In this document: piece by piece, positions 46,237-58,180 of the stretch | How positions within the stretch are numbered: the first letter of the stretch is position 1 | Layout: every line of letters starts with the position of its first letter | Assembly (NCBI GenBank): GCA_018857735.1 | Contig: JABMCL010001731.1 | Coordinates: forward strand, 641,001-705,000 | DNA: 64,000 nt | Reading direction: 5' to 3' | DNA from: Alviniconcha marisindica | Taxonomy: Eukaryota; Mollusca; Gastropoda; Provannidae | Notes under the pieces: generated by a model | What the model was told of the DNA's origin: nothing | What the model saw: the letters and a program-made list of their open reading frames with translations, nothing else | Database searches by the model: none | Program-made: the position numbers and the translations under genes

Positions 46237-46723
46237 TTAATGGTTTATTGCTTGTAAGGCTATAGCATATAAAGCAGTGTACAAAACAAACGAAATTCAA
46301 CATATGGACACAAAGGGAGGCTCTTCCTTCCCGTCCTTCCGCGTCAGTACCCTAAAGTCTTATATCCACCGTGTCTTCTAACATGGGTCTAGTCCACAAA
46401 CTGATTACAGGCCTATCGATACCGCACCGACCACAAACACGACTCCAACACACCGCGAGTTCAGCCTGCTGTGTGATCAACCGAGATAAAACCGTGTCAC
46501 ATCTCTCAGCACCAACACTTCCTCCAGCGCTTTCTGTAGATGGTCAGCACACCTCCTCCTGTCCACTGGTTTCCCCTTCGGCAGTTGCCTCAGGTACTCC
46601 AGTTCTTCTTGCTTGATCAGCCAGTAGGTACAAAGGTGTTTCTGGTACGTACCGCAGTCACTAACAAAAACACTGAATCAGTTTGCTCTCGTTGTCCGAT
46701 CTGTCAAGCACCACAGTTTTGAA

Positions 46724-47311
46724 TTAGTTGTTACCCTTGGTGTTTATCAGTACACGTTGTACTGTTCTCTCTTTCAAACTGCCAACATAATTTTTGATTG
46801 TCGCCAGATCGTAGCCAAAATGAACAGCCCTTTTCTCACTCATTAGTACGGTCTCGTACAGTTTCACTTTTACTTTGTCTTTTCCACACCGTGAGGTTTT
46901 CCACTGAGAAATCCAGGGATTGGCTGACGCGTGAAAACGACACGCCGTCTGTGTCACCGGGCCTACTGCTGGCGGGTGCGCTGTAGACAGCAGAGCACGT
47001 GCGTCGGTGTCACTGTCACTGTCGTACATGTGTTGCGTGTCGTTCTCACACTGCATTTCAAGATGTGCTGCTACTGTTGTTGTTGGCAGTGGTGTTGGTT
47101 GCAATAAACCAGAAGGAGAATGTTCACTTGCCTCTGGGTTCTGTCTTGTCCGTTCGGCGGCCCGGCGTTGGTTGCGTCGCACCTGGCCGCTGGGAGGCTT
47201 ACGCCGGAAGTGCTGTGTGGCCGTGTGGGGGTGAGCAAAGTCAGCCATGTCTGGGTCAGTTGTTGTCACGAGTCGAAGGACTACGGTGGTTTCCCTTCCT
47301 TCTGTGGACAT
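46724..47311 (-). CDS. Unassigned 195-codon ORF, possibly transposon-derived
   Basis: An uninterrupted minus-strand frame starts MSTEGRETTVVL. A basic stretch RRKPPSGQVRRNQRRAAER lies near residue 40, followed by a polar, proline-rich region. An acidic YDSDSDTDA segment lies near residue 118, and an alpha/beta-looking tail ends VLINTKGNN. I do not recognise a domain. The basic K-P-S-x-x-x-R-R-x-x-R-A pattern resembles segments seen in ORF1/gag-like proteins of retrotransposons, but no zinc knuckle is visible. The ORF has no introns and is flanked by microsatellites. It is the longest non-repeat open frame outside the recognised genes and LINEs. A real single-exon gene, a retroelement piece or chance are all possible. 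Confidence 0.35.
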   Translation of the reverse strand: MSTEGRETTVVLRLVTTTDPDMADFAHPHTATQHFRRKPPSGQVRRNQRRAAERTRQNPEASEHSPSGLLQPTPLPTTTVAAHLEMQCENDTQHMYDSDSDTDARALLSTAHPPAVGPVTQTACRFHASANPWISQWKTSRCGKDKVKVKLYETVLMSEKRAVHFGYDLATIKNYVGSLKERTVQRVLINTKGNN

Positions 47312-47593
47312 TTCCCAGGAAGAAACTGCATTTTCCTACAGCAGGGCTTACAGGGCACTATCCAAAGCTGTTGGTAACCCAGCAACTGGCATCTTGCCGG
47401 TCTATTGAAACTCTTTTGGTGTTCGAATAGAGACATCCAAAAAATCCGCACTGCTTGGAAATCAATCTCGCGAGATCCAGAGAGAGAGAGAGAGAGAGAG
47501 AGAGCACAAAAACAAAATAACAACGACAACAAAACTAAAGCCCCCCCCCACACACACACACAAAACAAACGTTTGTTTTAACGCTTTATCGTA

Positions 47594-47750
47594 AATAAAA
47601 CAACAGTAACACCACATTGAGTTCAAAATTTTCGTTTTTTTTTAAACCTTTCTCTAAACTGAGACTGAAGAATGCTGAGCGTCACAAATACATATGTAAA
47701 CTTATGCGTAATTAAATGTAAAATGTAATTAAATGTAACCCAGTTCATTA
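47594..47750 (+). repeat. Dispersed repeat D, copy 2
   Basis: Matches 33363-33500 (AACAACAGTAACACCACATT, CTGAAGAATGCTGAGC, GCGTAATTAAATGTAA). It contains an extra internal GTAATTAAAT duplication. Confidence 0.8.
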
Positions 47751-47751
47751 C

Positions 47752-47834
<83 letters not shown>
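47752..47834. repeat. (CT)n microsatellite
   Basis: About 40 CT units. It follows repeat D directly; the other copy of repeat D ends in a poly-C run at the same place. Confidence 0.97.
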
Positions 47835-47839
<5 letters not shown>

Positions 47840-48885
47840 CTTAAAACGTGTCTCTATCGTGATTGATCAAGGGAGTCTGTAAGTTGTTTTCCCATTTTCA
47901 AGGGCTGGTGGTTGGGGGCCCAAGTTGGAGGAGGAGGGAAGAAAAAGGAATCAGAGCATTTTGGCGGAGGGTGGGGGGTGTGGGACTAGGCGGGGATTAC
48001 TACAGGAAACAATATTTTCTCACAATGAATGGTTCATCCGAATGCTCACCCAAGCTGGCTCGGTATGCACTGTGTGTGGGAATTCATACTTTTCATACAT
48101 TGTTGAAAACTGTAAATGATTAACTTTTTGAACAACACAATCCCGATGTTGTGCGTCTGTGTTATGTAGCGAATGAAATGCAAATAAAATTCCAAAGGTC
48201 CTTTGAATGAGAGTCATTTGAATTTTCGCGATTCTAGTTTAAACTACAAATCCCAAGTGTACTTTAAAGTATTAACCTATAGTGTTGTTATGTGTTTTCC
48301 GATGTCATACTTGCTGGATTAAATCTCGACTCTCGACTTTGCCTTAAAGGATTCTGAGGTAATCAAGTTGATTGCCTGCCAACTCAAACTGACATGAATC
48401 TTTAATTTTGTACTTATCGAGCCAGTAAATTCTACCCGTCATTGGGGCTGGCGGTTGAAAGCGTCCCGATCCCTCCCTGGGATACTGCCTATTGCATCTG
48501 AAGGGGCTGGTCACTTCCACTTCACAAAGATGAAATCTTAAAATGATTCGTAGACAGTCTTGAAATTGAAATTGCAGTACGTCTTTCTGTGATAGACTGG
48601 TGAACATCACTCCTTCCTTGGAAAATTAAGACAACATTCAACACTGTATGCCGAGCAAACTTCAAAAGGAAAAAAAAGAGAAGTATTCCATTTTATTCAC
48701 GGCCTGTGCTCGCAACCTTAGTTTCATGGTTTTTGAGGTAATCAAACTGTTTGCATGCCAACACAGACTGACACAAAACTTTTTATACAAGCACATTTCA
48801 AATTTCTGCCGTTCTGCTTACGTGGAAATCAGGAGAATCGATCAACACTATCCGCCAGGGGCGGTGGCATGGTACTAACACCAAG
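47835..48885. other. Non-coding stretch with short repeated blocks
   Basis: GAGGTAATCAAG...GCCAACTCA...ACTGACA at about 48354-48394 recurs in altered form at about 48735-48775. The block TTGAAAGCGTCCC...GGATACTGCCTATTG at about 48454-48495 recurs at about 49585-49632. No gene was recognised. Confidence 0.4.
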
Positions 48886-49010
48886 AAAATCTGCACTGAC
48901 AGTTCACTCCGAGAGAAAAATCCCTTTCTGCACCCTAGGATCGAACCCGTGTGACTATTGCGCCTGGCTTTGCTATCAGATGCTCTACCATCTAAGATAT
49001 CCCGCCCTCT
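48886..49010 (-). mobile_element. tRNA-like SINE head, second type
   Basis: On the minus strand: GGCGGGATATCTTAGATGGT (A-box region) and, about 45 nt later, GGGTTCGATCCTAGGG (B-box). It differs from the GGGGATAGCTCAGTGG family in the head, and only about 125 bp are clear. It looks like a SINE head rather than a working tRNA gene, because the arms do not pair well by eye. Confidence 0.55.
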
Positions 49011-50731
49011 CTCTGTCACTGTCTCCCCCCCCCCCCCCCCCCTTCCCCGTTCCACATCTCTCTCTGAGGCGTGTTACAGTCTGATGGCAGAGTGTTGTTG
49101 GTATAAGATGCAACGTTCAAACACGTTATGGGCATTGACTAACTAGTGAAAAAGCAGAATATACAAATACAGGGAATTGAGTTGTCTGAGTTGTAACGTT
49201 TCTCTTGTTGCTCACACGCAACCGTCAAATATATAGGTATAAAGAAAATTTATTTTTCTAGAACTGTATGCAAGACCGTACTCAAACATAAAAGAACACA
49301 TCAAACGATCTCATCCTTGTTCATTTACGGTCGGCCCTTAATTGCATCCTGTTTATTTTTCAAGTTACGTTCCCTCCTTCTCGATAAGTAACCTACTGCC
49401 CCAAGAGGAAGAGGTAGGAAACTTGTATTAACCAAACATACTGCGATAATGATATCACAAAGGTTTACTGATTCCGTCCCCTATGGCAACCGGAACATCA
49501 TGCACCCGCCTTACAAGACTTGATAAAGATTCACTTCAATTGACAAATCGCCATGAAAAAGTAATGCAATTATTGACGACCCTTTGAGCAGTTGAAAGCG
49601 TCCCTTCCTTGGATACTGCCTATTGTGTCTGTTGCCCGCCTGCGTCACCACAGCAACCTGACAACAGAGCATCGCTGCAGGCTGACGCGGCTGCTGACAT
49701 GGAGTGCGGGCCTGACAACGAGAGGGTTATAATCAGTCCCCTAACGACCGCTTCTGGACCATGACGTGCTGGGACGGCTAGCTTTAAACAGAGACACATC
49801 CAATTGAGGGTAAGCCAATCTTACGGAATGATATTTTTCTTTCTCAATACCCACATATTTGTAAATTTTATGTTCAAATGGGGACGGTATGGGGGGGGGG
49901 GGGGGGGGGGGGGAGTCAACTTATTAATGACAAGGACTGTCCTCGTTCAAGAAGACATATTTTTTTTCTTCTTAATGCACATATTGCTCTTTTGTATGTG
50001 AGTTAGAATGAATACGGCATCAAGAGCACCAGGGGCAATCTATCCTTGTTTGGTGCTGTTATGTAACTTACGTGAAAGCTGCTTCCCCCATCACCGACGT
50101 AAGCATATAATTACACACACTCTATGTATATTTGATTTTTAATCAATCAGGGACTTTTTCAAAGGCGAACGCCTAATTTTGGTGAATAAATACTCAACGT
50201 TTGCGACAAGATCGCTAAGCAATAGAGCTATGATTCTCTCTCTCTCTCTCTCTGTTTTCTAATGCTAACAAGGAACAGAATGGAAACTGGCTTTTAACGC
50301 CCGGTTAACCATGACGGTTATAACCAACAATATTAACGAACATTTTCTTATAATAGATTCTGATCTGATTTTGTTGTTGTATTTTGTTTTGTTTGATTTT
50401 CTTGACTGCATACAGGAGGAATACTGGAGAGCTTGATACACAGAACGTTCATCTGATTTCACTATTTCCTTGGAACTGCATAACCAGATGCTGCCATTAA
50501 AAGACACACACATGAAACAGAACTTAAAATACTGACGTAACACAAAAGCTTTGGATCTTGCACCAGTAAAGGAAAACATTTTTTGAGCTTCGTTCTGTTT
50601 TTGTTTAATGTCCTCAGATGCTAAATGCGTATTAGGGACAAGGTTTGAACTTGCTGCAGGTGTTCCTTTTATAATAATAATTCAAGTATTTGTAAATTGC
50701 AAAATCTTGTCCATAGAGACTATTCTAAGCG

Positions 50732-50796
<65 letters not shown>

Positions 50797-51169
50797 AACA
50801 CACACACACACACACACACACACACTGGCGCCCGCACACACGAGCATTCTGACTATACAAAAATAAATTTACGCAGCTTAAAACAGGCAGCAAACAGAGA
50901 CTTGAGATGGATGAAGACAGCAGCACGGCACACAAAACAAGTCTACAGTTTTGGGAAAAGGAATGTTTTTAGGTTACATTTGAATGACTATACTGACTAG
51001 TTTCCTGCTATTTCGTTATGACTGGTTAATTCGACAGTTGATACTGCCGAGATACTGTTCCACAACATCATGATTGCATCAACTGGCTCCTGGCCCTACA
51101 AAGTACAGCAACACTAACCATGCTATGTTAACAAGTTAACAGTTATCTAAACCGCAGTATTGTTGTAGA
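49011..51169. other. Non-coding stretch
   Basis: It holds poly-C at about 49026-49042, poly-G at about 49890-49913, (CT)n at 50233-50252 and (CA)n at 50733-50825 with slips. No gene was recognised. Confidence 0.45.
50733..50825. repeat. (CA)n microsatellite
   Basis: CA repeat interrupted near 50789-50800. Confidence 0.95.
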
Positions 51170-51520
51170 GCGGGGATAGCTCAGTGGTTAGAGCGCCGGA
51201 CCCGTGCTCGATAGGTCGCGGGTTCGAGTCACGGCAGGAGCGGCGGGAGAAATTTCTTTTCCAGGATCAACTTTCTGTGCCGACTCCAGTTTCGGTATCC
51301 GTTCCAGCCCCGTGTTATCTCTGCCAAAAGCCGTGCAGGTGGCAGGTGGCAGCTAAACACGCACGCATGTGGCTTAATTTGCATGAAGTGACGTGACATA
51401 TGGTGTATGGTTGTATTGTGTACACACGGAACTCGCCGAGACGGCAGCAGTTTCACTGGTGCCACACCAGCCATGTCAACAACCAAACAGTGTTTCAAGT
51501 CCACCACTTCGGTGTTTGCT
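51170..51520 (+). mobile_element. tRNA-derived SINE, 3' truncated
   Basis: The head GCGGGGATAGCTCAGTGGTT and the B-box GGTTCGAGTCACGG are clear. The body matches the 40546 copy (inverse) through TTCGGTATCCGTTCCA, CAGGTGGCAG and CGGCAGCAGTTTCA. The typical GCGCTATATAAAAG tail is replaced by GCTATAAAAATAAAAG. Confidence 0.85.
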
Positions 51521-53399
51521 CGCTATAAAAATAAAAGCTGTATAAATGCGATCGATTTATTTGATTTGATATTTTTTATATATAAATTGTACAATATTGT
51601 ATAACTCTGGCAAAATCTTCACATAGTTCAGCTATCTGAATCAAAATAATGTATTCGTTCAGTGCTTCGTCCTTATATAACCGCACTGGTTGACTGGGCG
51701 TAAAACACCAAGATACTTACCTTTTGTGCTATTTTTTGAGAAGGAGTTTGTACTGTATTCGTGGATCAGTACGCAGCAAGATATAAGAAGAAATATGATC
51801 AGTTTGGGGCCGGAACTCACAGGACAAAGCAAGTAGCGTTATTCTGAACTTTTTGTATTTATTTAATAGATACTGAGGAGAGCCAGAAAGGGGAGACTTG
51901 CAGTCAAGTCTGCTGAGTCAAGACATGAAAGGAAAAAAAAGGAGAAAAAAAAAGGGCAGAAACAAAAGTTTTTGTGGCATCTATGGACAGTAGATGACGG
52001 ATGGAACTGATGCGACCAAGATCCAAATACATAAACGGTTAAAGGGAACACAATATTGTTTTAGGAAAACAATAGTTAAAACCAGACACCACAGTGCAAA
52101 ATATAAAATTTTGCTTCAATATTATATCAACCTTTTTTGGCTTAGTAGTAAGCTCATTGCTTAAAAATGTTGACAAACACTGAATTTTGTAATTTTCACC
52201 ACCCGTTGCCATGGAAACAATCCAAGATGGCCACCAAACAAAACAAGTTACTCGAAGTTTGTGTCAAAGGTATTGTATGCTGAAATAGATACAGATGCAC
52301 ATTATGTTTATTTTGTCAGAGGAATCTTAAGTTATGTTGATTTTTGTATTTTTAATGAATTTAGTTTTAATATATACAAAAATAGTGCCGTTTTCCCCCA
52401 GTTAAAGCGTCATAAACAAAAACAAAAATGTATTACTACCAAATACTTCTGACAAAAATTAAGCACCATACAAGCACCATGCAAAGTTTCATTGCTCTAA
52501 CTTTGTTCAAAGCTGAGCAAACCTCGGTTGTTGTCAAGGCCCAAACATTGCCGATTTTCATCAAAATTGCTCAAAATAAAGATAACCACAAATCTGTAAG
52601 CAATCTTTATTGACAATTTATACATAATAAAACCCATTTTTGACTCAAGATTTATTATTTATTCGATAAAACACTGAAAATCAGCCAAAATCTCAAATCT
52701 TAAAAAAAGAAGTGATAATTGCTTTTATCAGGACAGTAACTTTTAAGAGGGGGCCCTCTGGAAGTGGCAGTTTTATGTGATATGCACAGCTTGATGCTAG
52801 TGGGATTTTTCATGTATTTATCTATGAATGACTTTTTACCAGGATGTTGTTATAATTTAATGTCTTATGGTTGGAATGAATGTGTGATGAGTGTACTTGG
52901 CACCACAAAACATTCCTCGTGTAAATGTATTGACACTTGGCAATAAAGTTATATTGTATTGTATGTATTGTATTGTTAGATGGGCCTACCAGATTGGAGA
53001 TATGCGTTTCAATGTGTGTTTCAGCTAAACGTTTCGGGTGCTTAGAGGAGGTTAAACGAATAAGATCCGCATTAAAAGTTTTGTGATTGAACGTCCCGTT
53101 GATCTTATAACGATTTTAGAAGAGGACTTTCCCAGACACTGTTACTAACACTGTTTTCACGAGCTCTTTCCCGCGTTTTAGTATGACATCATTGATGGGA
53201 TACCGCAACTTCTGTTTTGTGTACATGTCACTTATAAATTATTTCTGTTAATTTAAAAAAATAAAAAAATAAAAAATCTGGACAGTGTGTGTGAAATAAT
53301 TTCATTTTCCTGACCTTTTCAGAAAAAAATAAAAATAAAAAATAAAATAAAAATCGATATTGTTTGAAATTGCCAAGACGAACACTGAAATGATGCCCT
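51521..53399. other. Non-coding stretch with LINE-like tail
   Basis: No coding gene was recognised. Near 52930-52975, TGACACTTGGCAATAAAG is followed by an ATTGTATTGTATG repeat, a pattern common at 3' ends of LINEs and also compatible with a real polyadenylation site. A perfect X-box-type motif lies at 52205. Confidence 0.4.
52205..52218. promoter_or_regulatory. RFX X-box-type motif
   Basis: GTTGCCATGGAAAC fits the RFX consensus (GTTGCC, spacer, RRNRAC). AAGATGGCCACC, YY1-like, follows 7 nt later. No gene start was found next to it, so its function is unclear. Confidence 0.35.
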
Positions 53400-53705
53400 A
53401 ATAAATCGCGTTCTTTCTAACCTTTTATGTGTCTGGATCAGTGAAATGATGATCCAAGCACATAAAAAGGTTAAAATGAACGGACACACAGTATGCATAT
53501 TTTCGGGGAAATTCCCTTTATCAAGCCATAAAACGACACTTAAACAACAGATAAACGGTCTTTTTCTTTCATTTTTCATCGTTTTTGACCGTTTATCTGT
53601 TGTTTAAGTGTCGTTTTGTGGCTTGATAAAGGGGACTGCATACTATGTGTCTGTGTTAAATAAGCGTTCGTTTAACCTTTTTGTGTTTGGATCTTGTTTT
53701 AGAAC
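53400..53705. mobile_element. Hairpin MITE-like element
   Basis: The left arm (about 53437-53550) and right arm (about 53578-53700) are inverted repeats. The inner 31 nt include AACGACACTTAAACAACAGA and are nearly perfect. The outer part matches with indels (CCCTTTATCAAGCCA, CACAGTATGCA/CATAGTATGCA). The left flank also carries a second small hairpin (AACCTTTTATGTG with CACATAAAAAGGTT). A related block, GCGTTCTTTTTAACCTTT, occurs at 57766. No ORF. Confidence 0.8.
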
Positions 53706-54734
53706 GCTAGCAGTCATTCTGTTTCAGATTTATTTTATTTTATTCTATTTTTCTCAGATTTTGACGTCATTATGATATTAATAATTTGGCGTCAAGATTA
53801 TAGAAAGGAGAAGGAAAGTCGAAGGAAACAATGGTTCTAGAAGTAGTTACTGATGGTAAGAATGACAGAACTGAAAAGAAGGACGGGACATGTGTTTTGT
53901 TTTGTGTGCCGCCTTCTTTTTTATTAACAGATAGTAAATGCATTCTTTCATGTGCTATTATATGGATCAAATAGTCCACTGAACGAAGGCAACGAAGAAC
54001 TGAAAATGAAACAGTGATGTTTATATCTTCAAAGTTCTTTTCTGTTTTTTCAAGATTATGCAATCAAAGCAGAGATAATTTAGAGCTATTACCATTTGTC
54101 TTCGGAGGACCAAAATGAAAAGAATGTGTAGCTCGACCACCAAGAGACCGACAACGTAGATACAGATCGCGACTGGTAACCCTGGGTGACCATGTGGTGA
54201 GGTGGAGAGGTGGAGAGAGCTGTGTAAAAGGTTAGACGTTTGCAATAGGAAACTGGCAAAGCTGTTAGGAAACTGGCAAAGCTGTAACTGGACAAGTAAA
54301 AGGAAAGGTTCCTGATACTTCTTTTTTGATTGACAGGAGTAGTCTACCGGAACCATACGTTTAAATATTCTACTATTACCTGTTTGCGTCACGTGCGTGT
54401 TACTGGCGTGCCGCCGGCCGGTAGGTTTTTCTTTTCTTTTTATTATGATTATTATTATTAGAAAATGATGTCTGGAATATTTCCTGTAGTAGCATCGGAT
54501 CAGTACGCTGTGAAAAAAATTCGTCACCCAACACCTTGCACCTCAATCCATCGCCGAGCATTATTAATAAACGGCAGCTACCGGTCTCATCCACCACCAT
54601 AGTTACACATCGCACGATTAGGAGATTTATTCAAAGAAAGGTGTAAAATTATTCACAAAATCATCAGTTAAGTCGCACGACAAATTATTAGGCCTGAGCA
54701 GATTACGTGCCTGAGACGACGCCACTGTCAATAG
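53706..54734. other. Non-coding stretch
   Basis: No gene was recognised. A 22-bp direct duplication (AGGAAACTGGCAAAGCTGT) lies at about 54247-54285. Confidence 0.4.
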
Positions 54735-55090
54735 ACGATTTCCGGAAATAACAGGGGAGATAATCCGGAAGAGTGAGGCCCCTGCGGTAGGACATCATTT
54801 CAGACACGGACTACTGGCATACATAGGTCCATGATTTCAGAATATGTATGGCAGTCGAAAAGCGCTGGTCTGTGACAGTATCAGACCTTCAGGCATATAT
54901 ACTATACTAGACTGCCAGATGCGCTCTATGCGCTAGGACATCATTTCAGACACGGACTACTGGCATACATAGGTCCATGGCTTCAGAATATGTATGGCAG
55001 TCGAAAAGCGCTGGTCTGTGACAGTATCAGACCTTCAGGCATGGACCTATAGTATACTATACTAGACTGCCAGATGCGCCCTATGCGCTA
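54735..55090 (+). repeat. Repeat C first half, with tandem duplication
   Basis: The start, TTTCCGGAAATAACAGG, matches 6706. A segment of about 146 bp is then present twice (54788-54933 and 54934-55090), each copy running from TAGGACATCATTTCAGACAC to ATGCGC. The copies differ by only a few bases plus a small indel, so the duplication is young compared with the other repeats here. Confidence 0.88.
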
Positions 55091-55865
55091 GAACCCCCCC
55101 CCCCCCCCCCCTCCCCCGACATACTACGGTCTTTTCGGCGGGGCCACATGCGGTATGTCTGTTTGGAATGGCGGACTGACTGAATCGACTGCGAGCGTTC
55201 ATTGTTTACACCGTGTTCTTGTTCGGAAGAAATGTAAAAAAAATCAAAAAAATCATCGGTAGCCTCTGCTGCATCGTCAGTAGCACTTCATGGCTTAGCA
55301 GAAGCAGATCACTGTGAGCAGAGGATCGAATATAGAACCAGGAATAGCGAAGCCAGGTTCTCTATTCCATCACTCGCATCGGATGGTGGATAGCAGTCGA
55401 CAATCTTCTCCAGGTATCTCACCTAAAGATTGCTTCAAATATGGTAAGTTCTGAGGTGTCGATAATTTCTCGTATAAAGTGATATCTCGAAGGACGACAG
55501 CTCTGTGTTGTGTGTCAGCGTGAAGCGATATGTCCATCAGCGCATTTGACATCAGTAGGGTAGTGTAAACAACAAACACACTACATCCTGTTTACATGCA
55601 CTTCAGCAGTGAGTGTGTACTGTTAATTAATACAATATTCATTGAATTTATTCAGATTTAGAGGAGGTACGCTGTTAGAGAATAATGACTTGAAATTCAG
55701 AAATCACCCAGAAATAGATCTAAGGATAGATCAAAGTGTGCAACTAATTCGTAACTCATGTAAGCAAGCAGAGTAATCTGCCAGAGAAATCTGCATAAGC
55801 AGACCAAAACAAACATAATAACAACATATAATGTAGAATTTATTGGAGATGGGTGTAAAAAGTCA
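55091..55865. other. Non-coding stretch
   Basis: Poly-C run at about 55095-55113. No gene was recognised. Confidence 0.4.
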
Positions 55866-56135
55866 CGAGGCCTGACTGAAAAGTGAGTTTTATCACATTT
55901 GTCTTTCAGTATGCTTATGCGCCATTGACGTTTGATCTAGATCTAGATCTAGTTTCCGAGTAACAAGCTGATCGTGTACTGAAATCTCACTTTTTTACTG
56001 ACTGTAATAAAACTCACTTTTGTTGCAAATTTTGGATTCATTCATATGAAGCCGTTTTATTGATTTAAATGATATAAATTACTCAAAATGTCATTTAAAA
56101 TGTCCCAGGAATTTTCGACCGCCTCCTTGGATATT
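55866..56135 (+). mobile_element. MITE family B, left end missing
   Basis: AAAGTGAGTTTTATCACA, TTTGATCTAGATCTAG and the right terminus AAAATGTCCCAGGAATTTT match 41044-41424 in the same order. The left inverted repeat is absent. Confidence 0.75.
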
Positions 56136-56507
56136 ACCGAAGATTTTCATATTTTACACAGTGCTTACGTATGCATTTCTTATTCCATCCTTAAAGCAAA
56201 AACATACAACTGGCTCCCAAACACACACACACACGCACACGCTTGACCAGCAACAACTACAAAACAAAAAGCAACTGGGCACGTCACATCTCTTGCGAAT
56301 GGTCTCTTTATTACACTGGCTCAGACGCTCCTTTCGTGTGCGAAATTCCGACCACTTCGAGTAATAAAAATAAATAAATATATATATAATTTTGCTGACA
56401 TTGGACTGGCTGTGGGGACGCCCGCAGGCTTTGCTCCAACAAAGGAATGTTTCAAGCGTTCGCGTTGGTTTGGCAAACTGCACAAAACGGACGACTTCAC
56501 AAAACTG
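56136..56507. other. Non-coding stretch
   Basis: No gene was recognised. Short (CA)n at 56220-56240. Confidence 0.4.
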
Positions 56508-56712
56508 GGGGAACCTACTATCAAAGCTGCATGTACCCCATAAACAGTGCTTGATCGGCATTTCTGATGCCTTTTCTGCTTCTTTTACCAGTATCTGGCC
56601 ATCTTTCCCGCGGTTTTACTGTACCCCCAACAAAGCGTGCCTACTCTGCGCTACACCCGCAGGCACTTACCGAGTGCAGTCCCCTGGATTTCCGAAGATC
56701 GCCTATTGTTTG
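56508..56712 (+). repeat. Repeat C second half
   Basis: CTGGGGGAACCTACTATC through CCTGGATTTCCGAAGATCG matches 6846-7078, with a deletion of about 30 nt after CTACACCCGCAG. Confidence 0.85.
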
Positions 56713-56894
56713 AAAAAAAAAAGAAAAAAAAAGAGTATGGAAAACAACAAAATATAATGACGTAATACGCATTCTGTAAATAGCTGCACCCCGTGGGGAG
56801 ATCCCCAATCTATTTTTAGACCACTACAGTTAGACTTAAACTGGAGTATTTCAAAAGGGCCAACTCAGAAATTAATGCTACAGAAAAATCGTAC

Positions 56895-57741
56895 CTAAAA
56901 CAATAAAAATTCATTTGTGACTATTTGAGGATTGACACCCTCGCTATGACGGTGTGAAGGGAAGGAGCATGGACTGTCTCTTTGGGGAGGGCATTCCAGT
57001 CCTTCACGTGTTACGGTCAGTGCGGCAGGTGTACTGTCGGTAGGTCCTGTTGTGTCCTCTTCTCCATCTGGTGGCCTGATGTAGCTCGGGGCTACAACAT
57101 CAGCAGCAACTTGTAGCAGCAAGTCTGTTGACGACTTCGTAGAACATGGCCAGACGTGCCACATACCTCCGATGTTCGAGGATGGGCCAGTTCAGTCGGT
57201 CAGTCATGTCGTCAAACACTTGTCTGTAGTCCTGGAGGACGAAGCAAGCAGCTCTTCTTTGGAGCATCTCGATCCTTGAGGTGTCCTTCTTTATGTGAGG
57301 ATCCCAGACGGTGCTGGCATACTCCAGGAGAAGCCTCACAAGTGACTTGTATGCCAGTTGTTTGGTATTGATGGCACAAATCTTCAGATTTCGGCGGAGG
57401 AAAGCTAGAGACTTGCTTGCCTTCGCAATGATGTTGTTGAAATGCTGGTCCCATTTGGCGTCATGTTGAAGGGTAACGCCCAGGTACTTTGCTGATGTCA
57501 CTGACTGGAGTGTTTGTTCAAGCAACGTGTACTGATCAGAGGTGGACTTCCGGCTCCTTGTAATGGACAGGACGCTGCATTTATCGGGATGGAAGTCCAT
57601 GTCCCAGTCACTTTCCCACCGTTCAAGCTTGTGCAGATCTCTGTTGATCGGTTGCCTCGACAAGGCGGTAAAGAATGGTGTCGACAATGGTGTTATCTGT
57701 CTGTAGCTTGACAACGGTGTTTGCACTGTAAAGGTGCGCAT
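56895..57741 (-). mobile_element. CR1/Jockey-like LINE, RT 3' part, 5' truncated
   Basis: On the minus strand, a 213-codon open frame (57741-57100) carries the C-terminal RT region: WESDWDMDFHPDKC, AKYLGVTLQHDAKWDQHFNN, SLAFLRRNL, LLEYASTVWDPHIKKD and IEMLQRRAACFVL. The catalytic YADD box and everything upstream are missing. The first 20 codons of the frame are off-frame junk, because DNTIVDTI is read in another frame, so one indel lies near 57665. The remaining 3' coding part, 56895-57100, is frame-shifted. Dead copy. Confidence 0.85.
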
Positions 57742-58180
57742 GTTTTACGTTGTCCGATTAAAATAGCGTTCTTTTTAACCTTTAGTGTGCTTTGATCTTG
57801 TTTCGGGACGCTTGTAGTAATCTTTGTTTCCGATGTTTTCTTTTTCGTTGGCAATGTAGCCTACCGTAGAGCCGTTTAACCACATGTTTGTACAGTGACT
57901 ACAGGTTTAGGTGTTTTTAGGCCGTGAAGGTTATATTTTTTATTGCACCACCCTCTGAAATAACGATTTCCATTTAATGGAAGAAGAAGGCTTTAACTTG
58001 AGAAATAGTGTAAAACGCCTCGGGAAATGACCAGCATTACAAGAGCAGCCTCCACTTTCCCCAAAGGATGGTTCCTCCACCACTGATTCCGAACACTGAA
58101 GTCGACGCTGATCATTTATCCACACCGACCGATCAGTTGTAGGCTAACTAGGCTTACAGATCGATTTCATTCCACTTCGT
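57742..58180. other. Non-coding stretch
   Basis: It contains a block related to the 53400 hairpin (57766-57800). No gene was recognised. Confidence 0.4.

Noticed and set aside
51170..51245. tRNA gene
   Set aside because: A- and B-boxes are present, but the same head with the same 300-bp body recurs elsewhere, so it is a tRNA-derived SINE. The same applies to 31178, 40940-41013 and 41485.
57100..57741. Functional reverse transcriptase gene
   Set aside because: It lacks the catalytic YADD box and N-terminal RT, and the start is frame-shifted. It is a 5'-truncated LINE.
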